Below are positions 27,577 to 35,867 of a DNA stretch of 64,000 nucleotides, piece by piece. A model generated the notes under the pieces. The model was given only the letters and a program-made list of their open reading frames with translations, made no database searches and had not been told where the DNA came from. Position 1 is the first letter of the stretch. Every line of letters begins with the position of its first letter. Where the stretch lies: contig NZ_FODY01000008.1 in the NCBI RefSeq assembly GCF_900110485.1, positions 62,001 through 126,000 on the forward strand. The letters run 5' to 3'. The translations under genes and the position numbers were made by a program. Source of the DNA: Propionispora vibrioides. GTDB taxonomy: Bacteria; Bacillota; Negativicutes; Propionisporales; Propionisporaceae.

Positions 27577-28479
27577 TTATTGCAGCATGTGATGATCCCG
27601 GAATTCGGCCGGACTGACACCCACTTTTTTCTTAAACAGCCGCGAAAAGTACTGCGGATATTCAAAGCCCAGTTGATAGGCTACCGAAGCAACAGTCGTT
27701 CCCGGCTCCAACAGGAGATTTTTAGCCTCATCGATCAAATACAGATGAATATGCTCGATCGCTGTTTTGCCCGATTCGGCCTTTAAGGAATCACTCAAAT
27801 AGCGCGGGGAAACAGCCAGCTCTTTGGCAATCCAGTCTATGCTCGGCGTTCCGAGGTCATTGAATTTCCCTGTGGCGAAATATTGGGCAAGGGTTTCTTT
27901 AAACCGCTGACCGAGGCCACGCTGCAACTCCTGGCGGCCGATAAACTGCCGTTTGTAAAAACGCTCGGCATATTTGAGCAATGTCTCCAGTAAGGCAAGC
28001 ACAATCTCCTTACTATGCTCATCCTGATGACTATTGTATTCCGCCGCAAGATTGTTATAAAGCGCTGTAACAATCGCTTCTTCTTTCGGCGATAAATGAA
28101 GCGCTTCATTCACGGTATAGGAGAAAAAACCATAGCTTTTGATTTTCTCCGCCAAGGCATGGCCTCTCAGATAGTCTTCATGAATATTAATCACAAACCC
28201 TGTTTTTTCTAAGGCCACATCCTCCCACTGAATGGTTTGCCGCGGCGCATAAAACAATAAGGAACCCCGCGTAAAGTCAATACTAGTCCTGCCATAAGCC
28301 ATTTTGCCGGAAATAACATACTTTAATGAAATGATATAAAAATCGGTCGTAATCGGCTGTGAGCTTCCCCGGTGCGGGATATCCGCCGAGGCCAGGGATA
28401 CCAGTCCGAACATGGGGTGCTCCGGTGGCGGCCAGCTCATATATTTATGAAACTCTTGTACTGAGTTGAAATGTTCCAT
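27577..28479 (-). CDS. AraC-family transcriptional regulator
   Basis: This 300-residue protein has an N-terminal AraC_binding-like domain and a C-terminal AraC HTH pair, about residues 200-298, with LAVSPRYLSDSLKAESG and VAYQLGFEYPQYFSRLFKKKVGVSP. It is preceded by AAGAGGTG; three start codons in a row (GTG-ATG-ATG) are possible and I use the third. It is transcribed in the same direction as the two alpha/beta hydrolase genes upstream and probably belongs to that unit. Confidence 0.9.
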   Translation of the reverse strand: MEHFNSVQEFHKYMSWPPPEHPMFGLVSLASADIPHRGSSQPITTDFYIISLKYVISGKMAYGRTSIDFTRGSLLFYAPRQTIQWEDVALEKTGFVINIHEDYLRGHALAEKIKSYGFFSYTVNEALHLSPKEEAIVTALYNNLAAEYNSHQDEHSKEIVLALLETLLKYAERFYKRQFIGRQELQRGLGQRFKETLAQYFATGKFNDLGTPSIDWIAKELAVSPRYLSDSLKAESGKTAIEHIHLYLIDEAKNLLLEPGTTVASVAYQLGFEYPQYFSRLFKKKVGVSPAEFRDHHMLQ

Positions 28480-28605
28480 CATCACACCTCTTTTCGGTGA
28501 TTACCCGGCTTGCCGCCAATAAAGCGGGCCGGGTAATCGATTGCAGGATCAGGACAAACCCTCCGGGGATGCCGGTTAACAACGCAGGCTCTCCGATAAT
28601 AGTTC

Positions 28606-29520
28606 CTAGAGATTGGCTTTAAAGAACGGGACCAGTTTCGAAAGAGCTTCCTCCACATATTGCGGGATATCGTACAGCGACATATGGCTTGCTGCCTCGA
28701 CGACGTGATAGATCTTGTTTTTGCTCGCCGCCCGCTCATACAATTGATCGCTCATCCACTTGCTGCCGGCCTTGCGTCCCGCAATAATGAGCAGCGGCTG
28801 GGTCAAAAAGAGGTCTACCATGCTGAGTGCATCCCAAACTGCCAGTTGCGTAAGACTCCGGGCCGCACCATACCCTGGGGCTGTATCCTTTTGGCAACGC
28901 GGCGTGCGGTAGTATTCCCAGGCCTGTGCCAGATCTTCATGGGAGGCATCTTCCTTCCTAACAGGTACAATCGGGAAAACTGCCGTCTCTTCCCCATTGG
29001 CGTCATCGGTGCGGGCTTGCGAACCGAACTCCAGCATGGCCAGCACCTGTTCCGGACTTCCCGTGCCTTCCCAGCCATGCCGCAGCAGCGCGCCGAAATT
29101 GGCCATACTGACCGTCGCCAACGCTTTGATGCGACGATCACCGACGGCCGCACTGGCCGTGTAGCCGCCGCCGGCACAGATGCCCATGGCGCCGATCCGT
29201 TCCCGGTCCACATAGGAAAGCGTAGTCAGATAGTCGATAACTGCGCTGATATCTTCTACCCGAATATAAGGATTCTCCAACTGGCGCGGCTCGCCGGCGC
29301 TTTCTCCCTGGTAGGAGGCATCGGCGGCAATGGTAATGAACCCTTGCTCAGCCAGCCTCTCGGCATACAGCCCGGCAGTCTGCTCCTTGACACCGCCGCC
29401 GGGATGCGTCACAGCAATGGCAGGATACTGCTTATTCCCGGTAAATTCCGGCGGAAACCGAATGACCGCCGACATCATAATATTAGCACCATTTTTATTC
29501 TTAAAACTAATCTTTTCCAT
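28606..29520 (-). CDS. Alpha/beta hydrolase with Cys nucleophile elbow (copy 1)
   Basis: This 304-residue hydrolase has the nucleophile elbow GAMGICAGGGY near residue 120. The nucleophile is Cys rather than Ser, as in dienelactone hydrolases. The catalytic His is in EAASHMSLYDIP near residue 280, and HPGGGVKEQ is the oxyanion region. It has no signal peptide, so it is probably cytoplasmic. A paralogue directly upstream shares the layout, including RVEDISAVIDYL versus RVEDFRVVVDYL and the SHMSLYD/SHYDLYD ending. The substrate is unknown. Confidence 0.86.
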   Translation of the reverse strand: MEKISFKNKNGANIMMSAVIRFPPEFTGNKQYPAIAVTHPGGGVKEQTAGLYAERLAEQGFITIAADASYQGESAGEPRQLENPYIRVEDISAVIDYLTTLSYVDRERIGAMGICAGGGYTASAAVGDRRIKALATVSMANFGALLRHGWEGTGSPEQVLAMLEFGSQARTDDANGEETAVFPIVPVRKEDASHEDLAQAWEYYRTPRCQKDTAPGYGAARSLTQLAVWDALSMVDLFLTQPLLIIAGRKAGSKWMSDQLYERAASKNKIYHVVEAASHMSLYDIPQYVEEALSKLVPFFKANL

Positions 29521-29565
29521 TTTTCTCGAAACTCCTCTTCAATAAACTAATATCAATTATTATCC

Positions 29566-30486
29566 TTATAGATTTTCTTTATAAAAGGGAATCAGCCTGG
29601 CCAATGCCTTGGCCACCGGTTCCGGCTTATCATACAGATCATAGTGCGAATATCCTTCGACCACGACCAATTCCTTCTTAGCAGACCGGGCCCGGCCAAC
29701 GATTTCGCAGCCATCCCGGTAAGCGCCGAAAGCGCCGACTTTATCGCCCACCACCACTAAAAGCGGTTGCGTAAGCAATACCTCTGCCAGGTGAAAGGCG
29801 TCCCAGCTCATCGCGGCGGCTTGATGGGAGAAAAGCGTGCGGGTTGCCCCGTTCGGCGTTTCTCCCCGCGAAGTGCGGTAATATTCGGTTGCCTCATACA
29901 CGTCTATTTCGAGCAAACCGTTCTGCCGTGCCGCTTCCGGCGAGGCAGGCAGCAAATCATCCACACGCCGCTGCGCGCCACGAACCTCAGTCGTACGTTG
30001 CTTGGCAACGGCTTCCATGAACCCAAGGGGATTGAAGCCACTAAAGCCTTCCCGCATCAGACGGCCATAGTTTACACCGGTAACAGTTCCCACCGCCTTG
30101 ATGCGGCGTTCGGTCATCGCCGCGTTGATGGAGTAGCCGCCACCGCCGCAAATGCCAAGTACGCCAATTCGTTCCTCGTCTACATAAGGAAGGGTCACCA
30201 AATAGTCGACAACGACGCGAAAATCTTCGACCCGCAGAGCCGGAGCTTCCAGATAGCGCGGTTCTCCACCGCTCGCTCCCTGGAAGCTGGCATCAAACGC
30301 AATGACGACAAACCCTGCTTTGGCCAGTGCGGCGCCGTACACGCTGCCCGACGTCTGTTCCTTGCAACTGCCGATAGGATGGGCACTGATAATCGCCGGA
30401 TATTTACCTTGCTCGCTAAAGTTATCGGGTACATATATATCGGCTGCAATATCCCAATACATGTTCTTGATTTTAACAGTTTTCAT
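29566..30486 (-). CDS. Alpha/beta hydrolase with Cys nucleophile elbow (copy 2)
   Basis: This 306-residue paralogue of the adjacent gene has the elbow GVLGICGGGGYS near residue 116 with Cys as nucleophile, HPIGSCKEQTSG near the oxyanion hole and EGYSHYDLYDKP carrying the His. The start ATG follows AAAGGAGC. The two genes are separated by 45 bp and form a tandem duplication that has diverged considerably, so they may have distinct substrates. The AraC gene downstream is a likely regulator. Confidence 0.86.
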   Translation of the reverse strand: MKTVKIKNMYWDIAADIYVPDNFSEQGKYPAIISAHPIGSCKEQTSGSVYGAALAKAGFVVIAFDASFQGASGGEPRYLEAPALRVEDFRVVVDYLVTLPYVDEERIGVLGICGGGGYSINAAMTERRIKAVGTVTGVNYGRLMREGFSGFNPLGFMEAVAKQRTTEVRGAQRRVDDLLPASPEAARQNGLLEIDVYEATEYYRTSRGETPNGATRTLFSHQAAAMSWDAFHLAEVLLTQPLLVVVGDKVGAFGAYRDGCEIVGRARSAKKELVVVEGYSHYDLYDKPEPVAKALARLIPFYKENL

Positions 30487-30664
30487 TTTATAAGCTCCTT
30501 TCAGGTTTGGACTGTTTTCTACCACCTGACGATAGATTTATCATAGCAAACCGAAGGCAACATAGAAATAAACGAAACTGCACTATGTGAATACATTTCT
30601 GCAAGTTGTCCAGAACCGGCCGTAGCGCTTCTTGTTCTTTCTAATGAACGCTACAGCATATAAA

Positions 30665-30715
30665 AAAGGGGGCCCCATTGCCTTTTAAAAAAAACGCTTT
30701 GCGACACCCTTATTT
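30665..30715. repeat. Decayed copy of the 14.5-kb terminator hairpin
   Basis: The right arm CGCTTTGCGACACCCTTAT matches the arm of the hairpin at 14540-14592 with few changes. The left arm (AAAAAAGGGGGCCCC...) has lost most of its pairing. It lies beside the diguanylate-cyclase remnant, of which it was probably the terminator. Confidence 0.55.
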
Positions 30716-30721
30716 ATTCAC

Positions 30722-31046
30722 CTATTCAACCTCAGCTTGAACGATTTGATTCCGCCCGTTCCTTTTCGCCTGGAGCAAAGCCTGATCAGCCCGTTTAATC
30801 AAACAATCGCGATCGGCATAAGCCCCGGGGAGCATCGTAGCTGTGCCAATACTCACCGTATGCCTGGGAATGTCCGGATTCCTGCCGGAGCTTAGCGCTA
30901 TGGCCTCCCTGATCCTTTGTCCGATCAGCAGGGCCTCTGCCGCTGAGGTGCTAGTGTTGGAAAAAACAGCAAGAAAAAAACAACCGGAATTATCGCCAAC
31001 ATGGACTGGGGAAGCTGAAATAAACCCCTGCCCCCTGTTATTTTAC
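30722..31046 (-). pseudogene. GGDEF-domain (diguanylate cyclase) C-terminal remnant
   Basis: An open frame of about 107 codons without a start codon ends at TAG 30722. The C-terminal half of a GGDEF domain is unmistakable: SNTSTSAAEALLIGQRIREAIAL, then HTVSIGTATM, then LIKRADQALLQAKRNGRNQIV. The signature loop itself is destroyed: where RYGGEEF should stand, the frame reads GDNSGCFFL. An in-frame stop lies just upstream and no sensor domain is found. It was a cyclic-di-GMP synthase and is now a gene fragment. From here to the chemoreceptor start (31418) I see no further gene. Confidence 0.78.
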
Positions 31047-31417
31047 AGCGATATGGTCGCGTATAAATAGGATAAACTATTAGAAAGCTTTTGTTAAATT
31101 CATGTTAATTTTATGTTAAGTTTTTTACATGCTTCAACTTCACTCCAATTTAATTACCACAGTACCAACAAGCTCTTCGTCCAGAGAAACTGCCTGTTGT
31201 CGACCTCTTCTTATCTTCTTCATAATTTCATAACTGCTGTTTCAAGCAGAATTCCAACACTAAACACAGAGCAGGACTTGTCGAAAGATTGTCTAATATT
31301 GTCTAAAATTGCCTACTCTCTATCTATATTAATAAGCAATTTGTTGAGGGAAAAGATTACTAAATAAGAGGATCATTCTTTAGGGGATGTTTTTTAGACG
31401 ACGTTGAGGTGGAAAGC

Positions 31418-33091
31418 ATGAAAATTAGAAACAAAATTATTGCCGGCTATCTGGTTGTTTCCGTCTTGGTACTTGCTGTTGCTATTTCGGCCGCCTACGG
31501 ATTCAACTCAATAAAATCGTCTTTTCAATTAATCACTGACCAATCTGAGGCAAAGATTATTTATCTGCGCGAAATTCAATTCTATTTTACCGGTCAGGCT
31601 AATGATGAAAGAGGCTTCCTGCTGACGACCGGACCTGAATTTCGCCAGGAGATTACCCAAAAGGCGGATAACATCAAAAAAAGGATTACCTTAATTCAAG
31701 GCTTAATCGACAACAACGAGCACGCTGAATTACTGAAAAAAATTGATGATGCTCACAGCCGGTTCACGCAAATCAACTATAAGGTAATCGACCTTTATAA
31801 TGGCGGACAGGCTGAGGCGGCGAAGAAACTGTCCTTTGGCGAGGGCCGCAGTACCCGCAAGGATCTGGAAACCTCCTTCAATCAGCTGGTAAAACTTACT
31901 GAGGAAGATATTGCACACAAGAAACAATCCGCGCAAAACACAGTCGACAGATTACTTTTATTTATTGCGCTAGTTTCTATTTCGGTCATAGTAATCGGTA
32001 TTGGGATAGGTATTTACCTGGCACGAAGTATTACCAAACCGATTAATACAATTACCGATCATATTAACCAGGGAGACATTGGCTTCGCGGCAACAGTTAC
32101 CGTTAACGATGAAGTAGGACTTTTAGTTAAGGCTTTTGAAAAACTGAATTCAGTTTTACGGCATATGGTAGCAGATATTCAGTCCCACTCTGAACAGGTA
32201 GCCGCATCCAGTCAGGAACTCACGGCTACCGCCGAACAATCCAGTCTTGCTGCTTCCCAGGTGGCGGCCGGCGTAGAGCAAATTGCCCATCAAACGGAAC
32301 AGCAAAACAGCTTTGCCCAGTAAGTAGTTCATGCAACGGAGAATATAACGTTCCAAATTAAAGAAGTCGCCCAAGACATTGCCAACGTAGCCACACTCTC
32401 AGAAACCACCAACTTCGAAACCCAAAAAGGTGTGGAATCGGTCAATAAAGTAGTGAGCCAAATGAAAAACATTGAGTCGTCCATGGCCGATTCCGCTTCT
32501 GTCATTGTCCGGCTCGGTGAACGGTCGAAAGAAATCAGCGATATAACTAACTCCATAGCCGCCATAGCGGCTCAGACTAATTTACTGGCGCTTAATGCCG
32601 CCATTGAAGCGGCAAGAGCCGGCGAAGCGGGACGCGGCTTTGCGGTCGTGGCCGAGGAGGTAAGAAAGCTTGCAGAAAATTCTCAGCAAGCTTCTCAACA
32701 AATCGTAGAGCTTGCCGAAGCAATCCAAAGCGATTCCCAACAGGCCGTGAAAACCATCCGGCGGGGTACTGACGAGGTAGAACTTGGCACAGAGGTTGTG
32801 ACTGACTCTGGCCAGTCCTTTAAAGGGATTGAAAAGTTAGTTGAGGAGGTTTCTGCCAAGCTAGCGGGTATTGCGGCTGCCGTCCCGGCGATGACCCGCG
32901 AAGCAGAATCGGTTTTTGACTTAGTTAATCAACTGGAAGAAGCCAACAAAGATATTGCGACACAAACTCAAACCATGTCTGCCACAACGGAAGAACAATC
33001 GGCGGCTATGCAGGAAGTGGCCGGCTTTAGTGAAAACCTTGCCAAGATGGCCCAAGAGTTGCAGGCCATTGTCAATAAATTTAAGGGTTGA
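31418..33091 (+). pseudogene. Methyl-accepting chemotaxis protein interrupted by one in-frame TAA
   Basis: The first 302 codons encode an N-terminal membrane helix (about residues 6-28), a four-helix-bundle sensor domain (FQLITDQSEAKIIYLREIQF...), a second membrane helix near residue 190, HAMP and the start of the signalling domain. TAA at 32321-32323 then stops the frame. The same frame continues without any other stop, through [20 protein letters not shown] and the MCP hairpin tip ([23 protein letters not shown]), to a normal end at 33091. Thus a single substitution, for example CAA to TAA, splits a 557-codon receptor. As read, the truncated product could not signal to CheA. Confidence 0.9.
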
Positions 33092-33113
33092 GGAAAAACT
33101 CCTCAACCCTTAT
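33082..33113. terminator. Terminator overlapping the chemoreceptor stop
   Basis: TAAGGGTTGAGG and CCTCAACCCTTA form a 12-bp perfect stem with a short A-rich loop, followed by TTTA. The left arm includes the last codons and stop of the chemoreceptor frame. Confidence 0.85.
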
Positions 33114-33207
33114 TTACCAACACACCTGATTCATCCGGCTTTTTCTTCGTCTGGCTATCGCCAGATACCTTCTGAATATGTCCCATAGTGATAAGCTGAC
33201 TTCCATT

Positions 33208-33954
33208 TTAATTGGGGAAAATATACGGACAGGCCGGCCGGTCAATCGCCGCAACCCAGGTGACCTGGACAACGGGAACATTCCTGCCGTTTACCTGCCT
33301 GGTTTGCAGAGTGCCCTGCACTTCATACCAGGCACCTTCCGTAAGGATAGCCGAGTCCGCTGTTTCACAGATAATACCGTAAGGATAGGCATCAGCCGCG
33401 CAGCAGCCGACCACATATCTAACTAAGGATGTACTGCCAGGCAATTCGTCATTGCTTTTATAGGCAAATCCCTTTAGTTCTATGCGTTTTCCGCTGTTTT
33501 CCTCCGGATGATAGGTAAGTTCTCTGAGAACGCCAAGGAAATTACTATCGGTTATTTTAACAAAGGTTGCCTGCTGCAGCTCATTGCGATAGTCCTCACT
33601 GGAAGATTTATTGGTAAGGTTACTGTTCAGACCCCGGTTATTGACCATATTGGCATTAAGATCAGCGTTAGGCAGCAGAAAAGCAACCAACAGCGTAAGG
33701 ATGAAGGGCAAATAGTTCAGAATCCGGTCATGAAAACAAGAGTGGCTATCGCGAAGCTCTCTTGTTTTTTTGAATTTCCAGCACTGCCTCAACAGCATGA
33801 GGAAAAATAGAACACAGGCAATCTCGATAAAGCTGGTAAAGCGGGGATGAACATATAGTATAATTTCATTTGTGTAGACAAGCTTATATAAGAAAACAAA
33901 AAAACCCAGTAATATAGTGACTCTGATCATTAGATCCCTGACTGCAGATGACAT
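33208..33954 (-). CDS. DUF1980 / TIGR03943-family membrane-associated protein (YcgQ-like)
   Basis: This 248-residue protein has two membrane segments near the N-terminus (about residues 10-30 and 40-60), a third near residue 90, and an outward-facing C-terminal domain with VGCCAADAYPYGIIC near residue 190. It is the standard partner of the DUF318-type permease encoded directly upstream; the two frames nearly overlap. In Bacillus this pair is known as YcgQ/YcgR, of uncertain function, perhaps metal transport. The start is uncertain: a TTG at 33981 overlaps the permease stop, and ATG 33954 follows a weak GGGG. Confidence 0.85.
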   Translation of the reverse strand: MSSAVRDLMIRVTILLGFFVFLYKLVYTNEIILYVHPRFTSFIEIACVLFFLMLLRQCWKFKKTRELRDSHSCFHDRILNYLPFILTLLVAFLLPNADLNANMVNNRGLNSNLTNKSSSEDYRNELQQATFVKITDSNFLGVLRELTYHPEENSGKRIELKGFAYKSNDELPGSTSLVRYVVGCCAADAYPYGIICETADSAILTEGAWYEVQGTLQTRQVNGRNVPVVQVTWVAAIDRPACPYIFPN

Positions 33955-33970
33955 ATCGTATAACCCCGTT

Positions 33971-34885
33971 TCAAAATTCAAAAGTTGCTATCGGATAGAT
34001 ATAACTGCCTAGCAAACAAAGAAGTACAACAATGGTAATTAAGGTGATGACAAACCGTAAGGGAAACGTATGCAGCAGCATAAACAAGTTTTTTATATCA
34101 ATCATCGGGCCAAAGACCATGAAGGCAAGTAAAGACTGGGTGGAAAAACTGCTGATAAAGGAGGAGGCAATAAAAGCATCCGCTGATGAACAAACGGAAA
34201 TGGTAAAGGCAAACAGAATCATCACCATAACGGATAATAACGGAGAGTGGCCAATGGCCAGCAAAAATTCCCGCGGCAGAAAGGTTTGTACCGCCGCGCC
34301 AATGGCCGATCCAAGAATCAAGAATTTACCCATTTCAAAAAATTCACTGCAAGCGTCATCTACCACACTGAGCAACTTTTCTTTCCAAGCTTTTGCATGG
34401 TTATGATCATGGGAATGGCATTCACAACCGTGGTTAACCGCCGGATTTATACTGCTTAACGGGACTTGTTTAAACAATCGATCAATGAGCAAGCTTGTCC
34501 CAGAAGCCACAAAAAAAGCGATGAATAATCGAAAAAAGGCTATTTCCAAGCTGTTAAACGCGTAAAATGTGGAAAATGCCACAACCGGATTGATAATCGG
34601 GGCGGATAATAAAAAGGCGATGGCCGAGTAAAGTGGCACTCCTTTCTGCACTAACCGCCGGACAATGGGCACCATGCCGCAATCACAGGCCGGAAAGATA
34701 ACGCCCAAACAACAGGCCAGTAAAATATTGTAGCTCTTCTTTTTGGGCAATGACTCCTGAATTATCTTTTCCGAAATAAAATTATGCAAAATAGATGAAA
34801 CGAGTACGCTAACTAAGATAAAGGGTAACGCGTCGATGAGAATACCTAAAAAAATGACTTTGAAATTGGAAAGATTCTGCCACAT
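33971..34885 (-). CDS. Permease, DUF318/PF03773 family (YcgR-like)
   Basis: This 304-residue protein has about eight membrane helices and the paired family motifs GVIFPACDCGMVPIVRRL (near residue 57) and AFTISVCSSADAFIASSF (near residue 215). Each contains conserved cysteines. A histidine-rich cytoplasmic or periplasmic loop, HGCECHSHDHNHAKAW, lies near residue 150 and could bind a transition metal. Some members export organoarsenicals (ArsP); others appear linked to zinc or other metals. It is transcribed with the DUF1980 gene. I see no clear Zur operator upstream. Confidence 0.87.
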   Translation of the reverse strand: MWQNLSNFKVIFLGILIDALPFILVSVLVSSILHNFISEKIIQESLPKKKSYNILLACCLGVIFPACDCGMVPIVRRLVQKGVPLYSAIAFLLSAPIINPVVAFSTFYAFNSLEIAFFRLFIAFFVASGTSLLIDRLFKQVPLSSINPAVNHGCECHSHDHNHAKAWKEKLLSVVDDACSEFFEMGKFLILGSAIGAAVQTFLPREFLLAIGHSPLLSVMVMILFAFTISVCSSADAFIASSFISSFSTQSLLAFMVFGPMIDIKNLFMLLHTFPLRFVITLITIVVLLCLLGSYIYPIATFEF

Positions 34886-35045
34886 ATTAGTTTAGCTCCT
34901 TACATGGTAAACAAGTAACACCACTAATTATTATCGTCCTTGTTAAATGTGTCAAGAATTTCCGATTTTTCTTCCCTAAAATAGTTAAAAGCACCCTTTT
35001 CACCACAAGCAATTATGTATAGCACACAACTACCCAAGACGCAAA

Positions 35046-35082
35046 AAACGGCAAGGTTCAGGCAGCCTGAAGCCTTGCCGTA
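35046..35082 (-). terminator. Hairpin terminator, copy 2 of the ACGGCAAGG family
   Basis: ACGGCAAGGTTCAGG and CCTGAAGCCTTGCCGT pair almost completely. Read on the minus strand it is followed by TTTTTTGC and closes the SGNH hydrolase gene upstream. The arms match those at 4.42, 43.18 and 44.88 kb. Confidence 0.85.
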
Positions 35083-35136
35083 TGCATGTATCTATTGCCC
35101 GCACCGTTTTTCGCAATACCTTGCATCCATATGTTG

Positions 35137-35697
35137 CTATAACAAATTCTGAAGTGCCTTAATAGCAACGTCAGCCATAGCCCTGTAACCGGCCTCATTG
35201 GGATGTACACCGTCACAATGCAGTCCGGACTTTATTTCGGCAGTCTCTTCATCAACCATGGCTGCATAGAAGTCAATATAGTTAAGACCATTGTTAACCG
35301 CATACTCCTGCATAGCTTCCCGGCATTCGCCTAACAAGATTTCGGCCGACCAGTCATTGCACGGTATCGGCAGACCAATGATCGGAGTAATTTGATTGTC
35401 TCTAGCCAGTTGTACCATCTTTTTGATATTGCCAACAACCTGGCTGACCTCCAGGCCTTCATAAGCGTCATTCGTTCCGCCCATGATGATGACATAGGAT
35501 GGCTTGTGCCTGCACACATCGCTGGCAAAGCGACTGAGCATACCGCTGGTGGTATCGCCGTTCACTCCGCTGTTGACCTGTTCTATCGCCAGTTCTTTAG
35601 CCGTAAAATAAAGCCACGATTGCTCCGGCGAATAGGGAAAACCATAGGTTACGGAATCGCCTATGGCAACTATTTTTACTGCGTTAATAACAATCAC
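35137..35697 (-). CDS. SGNH/GDSL-type hydrolase (cytoplasmic, small)
   Basis: At 186 residues all four SGNH blocks are present: IVAIGDSVTYG (Ser nucleophile, residue ~14), VNSGVNGDTTSGML (Gly), IIMGGTNDAYEG (Asn) and CDGVHPNEAGY (Asp-His). This is the TesA/esterase-type family, acting on acyl esters. There is no signal peptide. The start codon is uncertain: GTG 35697 directly abuts a GGGAGG sequence. It is related in fold to the secreted SGNH protein at 53.8-55.2 kb. Confidence 0.9.
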   Translation of the reverse strand: MIVINAVKIVAIGDSVTYGFPYSPEQSWLYFTAKELAIEQVNSGVNGDTTSGMLSRFASDVCRHKPSYVIIMGGTNDAYEGLEVSQVVGNIKKMVQLARDNQITPIIGLPIPCNDWSAEILLGECREAMQEYAVNNGLNYIDFYAAMVDEETAEIKSGLHCDGVHPNEAGYRAMADVAIKALQNLL

Positions 35698-35867
35698 CCT
35701 CCCAGCTAAATATAAACCCTCCCAACAGGTTTATGTGTCATCGCATATAAGGCTCTATAAAATACCGGATTATTCTTTATTACTTTAGTGATCATGCTTT
35801 CGGCATGGCCAATCATGAAAAGTGCCGTTTATACAGAATGGACTTTACTGCTAAAAATACGACTAAA

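Noticed and set aside
30843-31070. A 75-codon plus-strand frame
   Set aside because: It is the antisense shadow of the GGDEF remnant on the minus strand.
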